A stretch of 64,000 nt of DNA from Schoenoplectus triqueter (GCA_964058805.1 CAXKVV010000114.1:1-64000), one strand, 5' to 3'. Counted from the stretch's first letter, positions 46,100 through 57,518 are shown. Notes: generated by a model not told the origin, from the sequence alone. Made by a program: numbers and translations.

Positions 46100-48580
46100 A
46101 TGGAAATCAACACACTTTCTATGCTACTGCTACTCTCCATACCTCTGCTCATCATCTTTTTCACATCTCAAAACCACAGAACCAAGAAGGCACTCTATCC
46201 CCTTCCACCAGGTCCCAAACCATATCCCCTGGTAGGGAACCTCCTCCAACTGGGCCCCACAAGCCTGCCTCATGTAACCTTCACCTCTCTATCCAAAACC
46301 TACGGACCAATATTCACCCTCCAACTTGGTCAAGTCACAACCATCATCATCTCCTCTCATGAATATGCAAGAAAGCTTTTTCAAAATCATGATCTAGCAT
46401 TAGCCGGCCGCCATGAGCCTGATTCGGTACGGGCACAATCACACCATGAATGGTCCATCCCATGGCTACAACCAAGCCCGCGGTGGCGGTCCTTGCGCCG
46501 GCTATGTACAACTGAGTTATTCACTTCTCGAAGGCTTGATTCTCAAGTGATACTTAGAAGGGAAAAGGTGCAAGAATTATTGGATTTTGTCTCTAAGTCT
46601 TCTAAAGAGGTACATCCGTACATGACTCCGAGCATATGAATTTTTATTGGAATGTTGGTAGACCAATAAAGGGAATAAAGAGATAGGAATAGAATCTTTT
46701 TCTACATCAGAATTAGTATTTTTCCATTGTTTTAGTGAAAAGAAAATCCAACAAGAATTGACTCTTTTTTTTTTACATTTTATTGTTATAGAGAGTTGAT
46801 ACCTATAGAGCCTCATGTACTTTCATTGACCACCTCCAGGTAAACCGGAACCAGCAATGTTTTGTAATTTGTTTTAAAAAAATGGAGCAAACCCATTTGT
46901 GTCATACTAACAGAATCTTTCAACAATACCGAACTTCTGGTACCAACTACTGAGTATGTAGGTAGTACCAAAGATCCCTCCTGGTTCAGAATTTTGTTTT
47001 ATATTGAGGTTTTTTATCTAATTTTTACTTTTTTTTCTGAAGGGGCACCAGTGGAGATCAGTCAGGCAGCATTTACAACAACTCTAAACTTACTGTCACG
47101 CACAATATTCTCAACTGATTTTGTCGGTCTCGACTCGGATTCATCGCAAGAGTTTAAGAAAACAGTGGAAGCACTCATGGAGTTTGCAGGCTGCCCAAAT
47201 GTGTCTGATTTCTTCCCCGTGCTTACTCGACTAGATCTCCAGGGCATACGGCAAAAAACCAACAGTTTTTTCAAATTTTTACATAAAGTTTTTGATGAAC
47301 AGATTGACCATAGGACTAAGAAGAGGGAAGAAGGTTATATGGGTCAGATAGATTTCTTGGATGTATTGCTTGACAGTGAATTCGGAGGTGGTCCAGAGTT
47401 TCGACAGCCACTGAAATCCGTATTTGTAGTAACAATCCTTTCACAAATTCTTATGATTTAAGGATTAGATTATATGGAAAAAGTCATCTATTTTCTTATT
47501 ACTTTTGTTATGCTAAAAATCTTATTTAAGTTACCATGTCATGGTTGATCACTCGGTTCTACTTTTGATTATTCTGGTATCAGGACTTATTTGCTGCTGG
47601 AACTGATACCAGCTCAAGCACCATTGAGTGGGCCATGGCAGAGTTGCTGCAAAATCCTGTATCAATGGAAAAGGTACGCAATGAACTGGCATCAGTTATT
47701 GGTCTAGAGAGAGAAATGGATGAGTCTGATATCAGCCAGCTCCCGTATCTTCAAGCCGTTGTTAAAGAAACTCTAAGACTGCACCCTCCAGCGCCATTTC
47801 TTCTTCCCCGCCGCGCTCAAGAAACAGTTGAATTAGGCGGTTATTTGATTCCCAAGGGTGCTAAGGTAGAGATTATTGATCATATTGATATAATTCATTG
47901 TTTCCATTGACTAAATTACTTCATTAACTACATTTATTTACCAAGAAAATTATTGTTACTTGTTTTTTAAGTATTGCTTTTGGCTATTTGTTATTCTAAT
48001 TCAACATCACCGCCCTTTGTTAAGTTTCAAATTGCAGAATAAATATCAAATAACATGTTATGTACTTAGGTCTATCGGGCAGTTGGGACTGGGGACAGTG
48101 ATGCAAATCAAGCAGAAATCAAATTTATTTAGTTTTATCTATCCTACAATTTTAGTTGATACAGTATTATGGTATGCTATGTGAACATTATCAGATATCC
48201 CACTACTAGACAATCTCATTTTGCCTTCTGATACTGATCTGAATTACACGCAGCTACTTGTCAACATATGGGCAATTGGCCGGGACGAAACGACATGGCC
48301 AGATCCACTCAAATTCAGGCCAGAGAGGTTCTTTGAGAGGGAATTTGATTTCAGAGGCCGAGATTTCGAATTAATTTCTTTTGGAGCTGGCCGGCGAATC
48401 TGCCCTGGTTTGCCACTCGCGTACCGAATGGTACACCTGATGTTGGGGTCCTTGCTGCATCGGTTTGATTGGAAGCTGCCAGAAAAGCTGAGTAACTGTG
48501 GGGTGGATATGTCGGAGAAGTTTGGGGTAACAATCTCCATGGCCCAGCATCTGAAGGCCATTGCTGTACCAGTTCGGTGA
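46100..48580 (+). CDS. Cytochrome P450, CYP76-like, four exons
   Basis: Exons 46100-46609, 47057-47428, 47584-47865 and 48254-48580 give 496 residues in frame. It is a haem-thiolate monooxygenase anchored in the ER by its N-terminal helix (residues about 5-22), followed by the proline hinge [12 protein letters not shown]. Visible motifs: WRSLRR in the C helix, AGTDT in the I helix (299-303), ETLR in the K helix (356-359), PERF (411-414) and the haem loop [10 protein letters not shown] (431-440, Cys438). The [16 protein letters not shown] and [16 protein letters not shown] stretches are typical of CYP76, which includes geraniol hydroxylases; the substrate here is unknown. Oddity: residues GAPVE before ISQAAF are conserved in the family, but the AG at 47041-47042 is out of frame with them; the first in-frame acceptor, at 47056, removes them. 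The gene is either slightly shortened or damaged. Confidence 0.8.
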
Positions 48581-48756
48581 GAAATCTCACATGTCGGCGC
48601 AGAAATGAAGAACTTGTCAGAGCTTCAGACTTTTGTTGAACACATACTGTCCGTTGATTATTATGGAACAATGAGAGGAACTTCAAGGGGTTTCATTACA
48701 AATATTATCTGCTAGTATTCATATAAATATAAATATAAATATTATATATAGAGAGA

Positions 48757-49054
48757 ATCCGACTATGATGCTTTGCAAAGCACAAAGACGTTGTATGTTT
48801 TGTGCTTTATGATTAATTTTAAGTCAGAAATAATCGATCTGAACCGTTCAATCTAATTTTCATATCAAAATCTATTAGGAAAATAAATTTTAGAATTTTT
48901 TTTGCTATTTTTTCTGATAAGGAGAAAATGATTTAATCTGAGAATTTTAGTTCATCCAAAAATGTCGGTTTCCCTCATATCCAAAAAAATTTCAAAAAAT
49001 ATAAAATGTGGTTTATTAATGGATTTTGATATGGAGATTAGATTGAGCGGTTTG
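48757..49054. mobile_element. Foldback element family B, truncated copy B2
   Basis: It begins GAATCCGACTATGATGCTTTGCAAAGCAC and follows B1 closely through TAAGTCAGAAATAATCGATC and GAGATTAGATTGAGCGGTTT. It then stops abruptly at the TGTCACGCCCC sequence, and the missing right terminus is not found further on. Confidence 0.7.
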
Positions 49055-50390
49055 TGTCACGCCCCGGGAGGACCCGACACGTGGCAGTAGCCGCACACGC
49101 ATGATTACGTAGAACCGCACATATGCAAGGCTTGAGTTAATATTTGTATGTATATTATTATAAAGAAAGAGAATTAAATAGAGAAAAGAAAGGATTTTTT
49201 TAATATTTAATAGAGAAATGAAATTAGAAGAAATATGAGAACAATATTGGGTCATTAGAAAGAACCATAAACTTTTATTTAGACACAAAGATTTCATACA
49301 AGTGCACCATGCACGTACTAGTCTGATATATACATCAATGATCAGGTTTTACTTATCTACATGCACTATTTACAGCTACACATCTGAGTCTTCTCGTTGA
49401 CCTCTATAGTATCAATGTCGCACGTCGACCTTAGGACCTTTAAAAATATTATAAGATACTAAATGAGATAAATCTCAGCAAAATTTACAAAGTTTATTAT
49501 TATTAATTAATAAAGCTTAATTAATTTTATGACAAGAGATCGATATCATATTATATTTAAAAGAAAATAATAATTTAAACAATTATGCATAAAAACATAA
49601 AGATCACACACTATGCCTATCGTGATAAGTGGAGAATATTTCATAAATCCGCTAGTAAGCAGGACTCCGCAGAGCCATATTCCACTCACAACTTCTTTAG
49701 TGTTGCGTGGACCCTCTCTTTCGGAGTACGAAAGAACTAGCTTACGATATATACAGTCATGCATAGTATGATCAAATTCACTTACCTCTTTGTAATTAAA
49801 GCATAAAACAATAGCTTGAAAAGTATATAGCTCAACTCACAATCAAACATTAATTATAGAATTAATTAAGTATTTTTTTAGAACTGATGCTTGCCTTAAG
49901 TGCCTTGAAAACGCCGTATCGGAGTTCTCGTACCTTGCTGTTGTCCTTGCCTTGATTTAAAACTCGGTGAACTTCAACTAGATGATAACAGAAAGAAATG
50001 AGTATTTCCATTTTAATCTCCAAAGATTGAGGAATATATTTTTGTAAAGGAAAAGGAAGATGTTATCAGCATACAAGCAGCTTCAGTCGACTATATACGT
50101 AGAGAGGGAGTGTACTTAATTTTTAATTATCAAGGCAAGAACGTGGCACTCAGGGATTAATCTAATTTTCATCTATAGCTAATATACTTACACATAGTCA
50201 CAACACATATAGGAGATTGACAACTGCTTGTGAAGAACTGGACAGAGTATCCATTTGACTAATCAAAGTCGGTAGTGAGGAAAAAGTTCCGCGTATCAAT
50301 CTCATCCCTTCTCACTGTTATTTATATAAATATTTATTCAATATTATTTTTTTTTGGCCAGAAAAAAAATTATTTTCTGCTTAAGACCTT
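49055..50390. repeat. Possible LTR or other retroelement fragment, starting TGTCACGCCCC
   Basis: A sharp change from the family B copy marks the left boundary. The sequence begins TGTCACGCCCCGGGAGGACC, a GC-rich start of a type often seen at plant LTR-like repeats. About 1.3 kb follows without coding capacity for retroelement proteins. I could not find a matching second LTR, a primer site or a target duplication. Solo LTR is one reading; the end near 50390 is a guess. Confidence 0.35.
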
Positions 50391-50417
50391 ATAATAATAA
50401 ATATATACAGAGAGAGA

Positions 50418-50823
50418 GTTAGACTATTGTGAAAATATTTGCATTTCGAGCACAAATGTATACGGTTCAAATTTTATCGTAACACATTCGAAATTCAAAA
50501 TTATCATTCTCATTAAATTCTTCATATCAAAATATTGGGGAATACAAAAATTTGGGGTATTTTGAGTTTTCTAAGTATTTATTTTGGATTTTTGAAAATC
50601 AACAACAACAATTTAATATTTTATTATTATTGTAGTGTTGATTTTCAAAAATCCAAAATAAATACTTAGAAAACTCGAAATACCCTAAATTTTTGTATCC
50701 CCCAATATTTGATATGAAAAATTTAATGAGAATGATAATTTTAAATTTCGTATGTGTTACGATAAAATTTGAGCCGTATGCACTTAGGCTCGAAATGCAA
50801 ACGTTTTCATAATAATCTAACTC
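50418..50823. mobile_element. Foldback element family E, copy E2
   Basis: The left end TTAGACTATTGTGAAAATATTTGC is mirrored by GCAAACGTTTTCATAATAATCTAA. The arms match closely through ATACGGTTCAAATTTTATCG and CGTAACACATTCGAAATTC with complements, with a loop around 50600-50630. A (GA)n tract lies on the left. Confidence 0.8.
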
Positions 50824-50874
50824 TATAAAAACTTGTTATGATAAAACTTAGCCGTATGAGCTAGACTATAAATA

Positions 50875-51206
50875 CCAAACGCGCAGATGCACTCGTACAT
50901 TTTTTTTTCTCTTCCTCTCTCTTCTCTTTCTTCCAATCTCTCTTCTCTTTCTTTTTCTCTTTTTTTCCTTCTCTTCTCTTTCTTTCTTTCTCTTCTCTTT
51001 TTTTCTTTCTTTCTCTTTCTTCAGCAACGCGCAGATGATAATCTGCGCATTTGATATATATAGAGGCAAACGCGCCACTGGCAGTGGCGCGTTTCATCCA
51101 CGCCAGTGCCAGTGACGCGTTTCCATTTGTATATTTAAAATTCTACGTTATCAGTCTTATTTTTAATAATATTAATTTACTAATAATTATTAATATTAAA
51201 ATCTGA
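50875..51206. mobile_element. MULE-type element F2 with an internal pyrimidine tract
   Basis: The right half carries AAACGCGCCACTGGCAGTGGCGCGTTT, a palindrome, then CCAGTGACGCGTTTCC and the family end TTAATATTAAAATCTG. On the left, AACGCGCAGATG at 50879 is repeated at 51027 (AACGCGCAGATGATAATCTGCGC). Between them lies a 120-base tract of T and C only. The left terminal arm is missing, so this is a damaged copy. Confidence 0.6.
50898..51020. repeat. Polypyrimidine tract (TTTCTCTTC-type)
   Basis: About 120 bases contain almost only C and T. The minus-strand frames across it, rich in K, R and E, reflect this composition and are not proteins. Confidence 0.9.
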
Positions 51207-51654
51207 AGAATATATTCCACCCGCTGCTCAAACAATAGTCAGATCCTCAAAGTTATTTTCTATTTTGAAATACCAACCTTTTCGCTTCATTTATCGTATC
51301 TGTTACATTAACTAGGGTTTTGGAGTCGGTTTTGGAGGAAGGAGAAAGAGAACGAAAGCACAATGAGAAACGCAATTATCACCGACTGAACTGGTATTGT
51401 TCTCACTCTAATTAATTCTACTCAAAGCAGAATTTATAGTTATGGCAAAAATTACAAAGACAACCCTAAGAAAATAGAAATTGCTAATGGTGAGATTAAG
51501 AGACATATTCAACAGTATCAGGAGCGGGACAATAGTTGTTCTGATCAAAATTGATGTCAATGCTATAGCTGCCACCTAAAATTCATAAAACCACACAAAA
51601 AGTTCTTACCCCAGAAAAAAAAAATCCAAAATAACTAAACAAAATAACTAAAAA

Positions 51655-51830
51655 ATGAATGTAAAGTGCACTTCGTGCAACAAGCGCGCTTGGGAGGAAA
51701 TGAGAACTTCAACATACTTTCCGCAGGTGTAGAACATACTTTTGTAAAATAGCTCAATCCAATGTTTCATATCAATTTCGAAAATTCAAGAAGAAATCAT
51801 AACCGTTCTAAACTACTATTTGGGATAATT
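51655..51830. repeat. Dispersed repeat J, copy 1
   Basis: GCAACAAGCGCGCTTGGGAGGAAATGA, CATACTTTTGTAAAATAGCTC and ATCCAATGTTTCATATCAATTT match, with changes, the stretch at 53165-53315 in the same order and orientation. Confidence 0.65.
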
Positions 51831-52589
51831 TTGCATTTGGGTACTGGTACTGATGTTGCAACCTAATTCTGACTCTTATGATGAGGAAATACTAAATTAG
51901 CAAGAGGATTAATTTAAATTCGTAAGAGGATTAAGTTATTCTACTTATGTTGGAACCTTAATTTCAAATTCCACAGACCCATCTAAGTGTCTACATGGTA
52001 ATTAATTTTTTATAAGCTCTTTGTGACTCAAAGAGCATTGACGACTTTCCAATCGTTTTTGTGAATCTTTTAGTTGTTTCTCTAACTTTTCATAAAAAAA
52101 TAAAAAAAAAATGAAAACGTGGAAACCTTGTAATCTGGAGGCAGAAGCGCAGAGTAGGGTACCCTCAGTTTCAAGTGGATTGGTTAGGAGCAGTGAGCAA
52201 TGAAGGGTAGAAAGGGGAGCAGAGCCAGTAGGAGCACACAGGAGGGGAGCGATATCAAAGAGGCAAGCAGAGAGGAATGGAGAGAACAGATTGAAGCAGA
52301 TAGCAGCAAGCGTTATCGATAGGAGTAATCTAAGTGGAGAGGAGCGATTGAAGAGGTGTTGTGCATAGTTTTCATGGAGGTTGGGAGGATGCGCCCTACA
52401 GAGTGGAGGAGGGGATGCGCGCTACAGAGCGGAGGAGCGCGATAGAAGGGCGGAGCGGAGAGAGGAGGGAAAGGATTAGATAAAGGGAATGGATATGGTC
52501 GTGGGTTTTGAACTGATTTTAGTAGACTGTGGGGAAAAATAATTAATTCAGGAATGTTTTTTTTTCCATGATGAAGAGTAAATTACTGA

Positions 52590-52726
52590 GGGCGTGTTCG
52601 TTTTCTCCCCACGCGTGAAAAATTCTCTGAGAATTAAACTGATTTTTACTGTGCGCGCGGGGAAAAAAATTCACTCAGACTCAATTTCTTTTCCCCACAC
52701 ACACAGTAATTTTGCCGAACACGCCC
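52590..52726. mobile_element. Tourist-like MITE with GGGCGTGTTCG ends and TGA duplication
   Basis: The element starts GGGCGTGTTCGTTTTC and ends GCCGAACACGCCC, with inner complementary words CTCTGAGAATT/TTCACTCAGA and TCCCCACGCG/GCGCGGGGAA. TGA flanks both sides (52587-52589 and 52727-52729), a 3-bp duplication as in PIF/Harbinger elements. It is 137 bp long and non-coding. Confidence 0.75.
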
Positions 52727-53164
52727 TGAAAGTGTGGAAGCTAACGGGAATGGGACAAAGGGAGAGGGAATGGGATTGTCTGCATAGAATTTCCGTCTGA
52801 AAATTCAATGCAAATTATATCTTCTCAATAAAATTATAACGGTTATAATGATTGCAAGAAATTTACCTATAAATTTTATTTATAAAATTATTTATTATTA
52901 TTAAATTAAAATTATTTACTAAATAATTTGACTGTTTAAATTAAAAGAACTGCACTTGTATAGTTTTCTTAGTTTCGTAGGTGATGTGAGTTTGAAAAAA
53001 AAACAGGGAAAGAAAGAGGGGAGAGGGCAAATGGAGAGGCTTCTACGTATTGAATCGATATTTTTTTAGAAGTCTCTATGGGTTAGGGTTGAGGGAGGAG
53101 ATAGAGTTGTCTTGTGAGAGGGGGCGATGCCCGACAACGATAACGTCCAATAGCGAAATCTTAG

Positions 53165-53315
53165 TCGTGTGCTATAGCAATTCGTGTAACGAGCGTGATT
53201 GAGAGGAAATGATAATTTTTACATGATGCAGTACATATTTTTATACAAATAGGTTCATCCAATGATTCATATTAATTTCAAAAAATTGAGGAGAAATCTT
53301 AATTGTTGTATAATA
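53165..53315. repeat. Dispersed repeat J, copy 2
   Basis: GTAACGAGCGTGATTGAGAGGAAATGA, ACATATTTTTATACAAATAGG and ATCCAATGATTCATATTAATTT correspond to copy 1 at 51655. The two copies are in the same orientation, about 1.5 kb apart. Confidence 0.65.
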
Positions 53316-54590
53316 AAAATATTTAGATATTTAAGAAGAAATAAAGATAGAAATAGAGACAGAGATATATAATGGGGCGTGCTATATTCAGATCAAGATT
53401 TTCAATATGAACCGACAAAGAAAATTTGATCCGTCAATCTGTTTTGCTCTTTATTCTATATTAGAAAAAATATTCATGTCCGTTGTAAAGAACTCTTTTA
53501 ATTTATATCTAAATTAAATACAATGATTTTTAAATTTTTAAATAAAATTAATTCATTATGCAACAAAATATTATTTAAAAAACATAATAAATATTTTTCA
53601 AATAAATATGTATGGTAGATTTTTTTTAATTTTAAAAATAGTTTATTATTAATTTATTTGATAGATAATTTTTTTTAGACCATCCATTAATGTGCGGTAA
53701 AAATTAAAAAAATGAAATGAAGAGAATAAATGATATTAATCAAAATCTAAACGGTTAGCTTTTTTAAAAAAATATTGATCTACACTGTTCAATTAGAGAT
53801 GCTTTAATCATTAAGAAAAGAATAAATTATGAATAAATTCCGTACTACACTAATTATAATATGAAGAGAATAAATGACATTGATCCGCACTGTTAGATTG
53901 AGTGCACACATCACAGCAATTATAGAAAAGAAATAAATATATTGTGATCTTGTTCCTTTTGTCCGATATCGATGATTTAAGTCATTATATATTACAAGTT
54001 TACAACAGTGTTCGTCTAACTACATGAACCAATTGTTTATTACTCATTAGCTTCAAATCAACATATGTATACTACTCTATTGGCAGAAATATTTTTCCTA
54101 GACCATCCAAACTCCCCTATACAATATAAGATTAGATCCATGAGGATCGATGTTAGTACGGAGGGGGATTTGTGTATGGAAAGGAACTTGGTCTATATTA
54201 TTTTATTCAAATTAAGTGATGAAATATTATTATATGGTTAAAGAAAAATACTCTTTATACTTTAGATTGACCCCATAAATTCGACAAAAAAAATATAATC
54301 AATTGAGTTCCATATTCTTTGTAAGTCGAGAAAAATAAATAAATTGACCCCTATTTTTCATGGATCAACATTTGCCGGTTCAGATGCTTCAAGTCTAAAT
54401 ATATCCATTAAACAGATGAGAATCTGAATTAATTGCCATAATTTTCATAATAGAAAAAATATGACATAGAATTACAGCCATCAAATTGATTTAAACAGTT
54501 TAGATTAGATTTAGAGAAAAAAATTATTATTGAGTGGGACTCACTTTCAATCATAAATAACACTGCTGCTATAGTTTGAACTATGACAGC

Positions 54591-54746
54591 CAAGGGCGGA
54601 TTCAAGGTAGGCGCTAGTCGGCGCTTAGACAACCTCTCGCGTCACTGAAAAATAAAGATCATATGATAAAAATTAAATTTTCTATTGATCCGAATATTTT
54701 ATTTATTTAAACCGGGCACCCTATCGATTTTTTCGCTCCGCCCCTG
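54591..54746. mobile_element. hAT-like MITE, 156 bp, perfect 8-bp duplication
   Basis: The element starts CAAGGGCGGATTCAAGG and ends CTCCGCCCCTG. ATGACAGC flanks both sides exactly (54583-54590 and 54747-54754). Ends and duplication length match the elements at 23197 and 57081. No coding capacity. Confidence 0.85.
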
Positions 54747-54819
54747 ATGACAGCCGATCCGTTTCCAAACAGAAGACTTTGAGAGTAGGCAAAGCAAAGC
54801 TTATATTGAAAGCCTTGTT

Positions 54820-54966
54820 TTGGTTGGGCTAGAGCTGTTATTTGAAACATACAAATTCGACATCTGCCTAATTACACTGGCCCGGAAAAGCCCATTATAT
54901 GTGGCAATTTCGACTAGCACTATAAATCTTCCCATCAAAGCAACGCGTGCAAACCCTAACGAAACA
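54820..54966 (+). promoter_or_regulatory. RPS20 promoter with TGGGCY-type motifs and telo-box
   Basis: TTGGGCTAG (54825 region) and AAAAGCCCATTAT (the inverse of TGGGCT) are site II-type motifs, and AAACCCTAAC at about 54952-54961 is a telo-box. This combination, telo-box close to the start with site II elements upstream, is the recognised arrangement in plant cytosolic ribosomal protein genes and gives growth-linked expression. The telo-box lies 75-85 bases before the ATG. Confidence 0.75.
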
Positions 54967-55035
54967 TTAAGCCGCCGCGCGCCATTTTAAGTCCTCGTAA
55001 GAGAGAGCAGTCCCGAACTCGAGGGAGAAGCAAAA

Positions 55036-56261
55036 ATGGCGGCAGCAGTAAGTTATGGAGCGATGAAACCGACGAAGCTCGGCGTGGAGGAGACACGTGA
55101 CCAGTTGAACAGGATCCGCATCACCCTTTCTTCTCGCGATGTGAAAAACCTCGAGAAAGGTGCTTAATTCTCCAAATCCTGATTTCAATATGCGATATAC
55201 TTGTTTGATTGATTTGCGATCGTATTTTTGCGGTGCAGTGTGTGCTGAGCTGGTCAAGGGAGCCAAGGATAAGCAGCTCCGGATCAAGGGACCTGTTCGC
55301 ATCCCAACCAAGGTGCTTCACATCACCACCCGCAAATCTCCTTGTGGCGAAGGTATTTTGAATGTTATATTCTGTGTTCATTTTCTGATACATTGGATTA
55401 GCTTTCCTTCATATTGCCTAGCTTAGTTGAGAATAGAACCCCTATGTATAGTTATTTTAATCTGTTGCTTCTGGTAGAATAATACCAAGGGATGTTAGTA
55501 CCAAAAGTGAATTCTGTGGTTCTTCCATTATATACTCATCACCTGATTCTTGTATGGCTCAAAGGTCCTTAGAGCATATGCCCCTTGTAATAATTATACT
55601 TAAAATATGAAACTGTATCCTTTAATTTGTACTAGCAGTGGACCTGATTGACCTATGATTTGTTTTCTAAATTTAATCTAAATCTATGAACTTTTGCTGC
55701 TATATAATTGTGGCTCCTGGGAATCAACAAATATTTATCCATGTAGATACTAAACTGTTGTAAGGTGGCTTGGTTGCTTGCTTGTCCTTTGGGTTTATAT
55801 ATTTTGTTTGGTTTTCTTTTAATGTTCTGTTAATGGGCACTTTCATTGTTTGGTATAGGCATTAAGCCAATGTGGTGATACAATGAGTTTCTTGCAGAAT
55901 ACAAGCCTAGTTAATAACATCTAATCAGCCACTGATAATTGCTGGATGCTATGTAAAATTACGGTATATTGTAGCACTATTGCACCCAGCATTTATTTCA
56001 ATAAACCAAACATATTTTGATTCCTGTTAGTACAATATAAATTGTTTTTTTATCTGGTGTGACCTTGTTCAATAAACCAAATATATTTGTTTCTGAACTT
56101 CTCTGAAACAAATTTCAGGTACAAACACCTGGGATAGGTTTGAGTTCAGGATCCACAAGAGGGTTATTGATCTGATCAGCTCTCCTGATGTTGTGAAGCA
56201 GATCACCTCCATTAACATTGAACCAGGTGTTGAAGTAGAGGTCACCATTGCTGAACTTTAA
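55036..56261 (+). CDS. RPS20: 40S ribosomal protein S20 (uS10)
   Basis: Exons 55036-55159, 55239-55352 and 56119-56261 join in frame to give 126 residues, the usual length for plant S20. It is a small-subunit protein of the cytosolic ribosome, in the head of the 40S subunit. The S10 family is plain from [35 protein letters not shown] and the C-terminal [20 protein letters not shown], ending in EVTIAEL. The first intron splits a codon after Lys41, the second after residue 79; both are GT-AG and in phase 1. The ATG is supported by the AAAAATGGCGGC context, a good plant start, and by the short N-terminal extension [12 protein letters not shown] common in plant copies. The promoter motifs upstream fit a ribosomal protein gene. 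It looks fully functional. Confidence 0.97.
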
Positions 56262-56538
56262 GGGACGACTCCCATCTTTGTTACTTGAAAAAGTGGATGT
56301 TTGATTTTTGTTAGACTTGTTTTAGTGTTCTTTTTTTTTTCTTTCATGTTCACTGTATTCTGGGAGTCTGCTTTGTGGAATTAGCTCTTGCGATATGATG
56401 CACTGTTGGTAGGTAATTGGCTGGTATTTTTGATGAAATTTTGGGGTAATTTGAGTCTCCATATAATCTATATATATTATTAGCAAGCGATTCTTGCCAT
56501 GTCCTATTTGATGAGTAATTGTACTCTTGTTATTAAAA
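56262..56538. other. 3' flank of RPS20
   Basis: T-rich DNA directly after the stop codon, as expected for the 3' UTR. Nothing else seen. Confidence 0.5.
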
Positions 56539-56699
56539 AGGAAAAATTAATTAAATATCCCTACAAACTTCAAAATTATTTTATTGCCACTGTAAACTCA
56601 AATAATTTGGTTTTTTGCATTATAAAGATATAATTTTAATATTAAAAATATAAGAATATTCTAAATGTCTAAAATACCCTCCCTTAAGAATGACTAAAT

Positions 56700-57080
56700 G
56701 TTCCTTTGAAATAAGCTGGTGACCTTCTCTTTCTCCCCTTCTCAACCCGGCGAGGGTCCATATATTCTGACATAAGCTGGTGAACTGTGGCAAGGTGATG
56801 TGCTATGAAGAGGTATTCTTGAGGTGTGAAGATTTGGTAGTGAATGAGATTCATGGTGAAATGGGCAATGCTGAAGAGCGGAGATGGCCAATATCACGGC
56901 TGGAGACTCATGAAACAGTGAGATCAGGCAGCTTGAGACCTCAGGTCTTAAGTTTCTGGCTCCAATTTCGGAAGATCATGAAATAATCAACGATGTAGAT
57001 TATGGCGAAGATTGAGAAAAAGGTGGGAAACATTGAACCGAATATGGTCACCATGGGCAGAGATCGAACACCAACGGGAT
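56700..57080. other. Non-repetitive, less AT-rich stretch split by a hAT insertion
   Basis: With 57527-57670 this is the least AT-rich non-genic part of the region. Short frames exist but I recognise no protein. It could be captured gene sequence inside the composite region. Confidence 0.35.
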
Positions 57081-57518
57081 CATGGGCGGATGCAGGATTT
57101 TAGTTGGGGGGGGGGGCAAATATCGGATTGTAATAATTTATCGGGTTTAAATCCATTAACTAATCAGATACTAAATAAAATAATAATAATTTAATATATA
57201 TTCTTACCTAATAAAAAATTTATTAGAATAATAACATTTTATATATTAAAAATAATAATAAAATAAAGCTCAAAGTAATAGATAATCAAGTTGATGAAGA
57301 AAATTTTCGTCTATAAAACTTTATATTTTGATATCTTTGCATAATTATTTTATTATACATGATATTAAATATTTTTTTCCTCAATAAAATTAATCAGACA
57401 ATTCAGGGGGGCAAAAAAATTTTCCAGGGGGGGCAAACTACCGAAAAGTACTATTTTTCAAAATCCAGGGGGGGCAGCGCCCCCCCCCCCCCCCCGGGCA
57501 CTAGTGCATCCGCCCCTG
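57081..57518. mobile_element. hAT-like non-autonomous element, 438 bp, perfect 8-bp duplication
   Basis: The element starts CATGGGCGGATGCAGGATTT and ends GTGCATCCGCCCCTG. AACGGGAT flanks both sides exactly (57073-57080 and 57519-57526). The left arm has an 11-G run and the right arm a long C run, which are complementary. The inside is AT-rich with no transposase. It belongs with the copies at 23197 and 54591. Confidence 0.9.

Larger units (their letters stand above)
51207..54582. other. Intergenic DNA with purine-rich and repeat segments, no gene seen
   Basis: Positions 52130-52480 are strongly purine-rich on the plus strand (GGAGAGGAGCG, GGAGGAGGGG) and partly repetitive: GATGCGCSCTACAGAGYGGAGGAG occurs twice (about 52388 and 52413). 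They hold no convincing coding frame. The remainder is AT-rich with the smaller repeats listed separately. Confidence 0.4.

Noticed and set aside
48244..48686. Minus-strand frames opposite the P450 last exon
   Set aside because: They are shadows of the P450 coding sequence, which has clear haem-binding and PERF motifs on the plus strand.
50861..51097. Minus-strand K/E/R-rich frames
   Set aside because: They are translations of a C/T-only tract inside a transposon copy.
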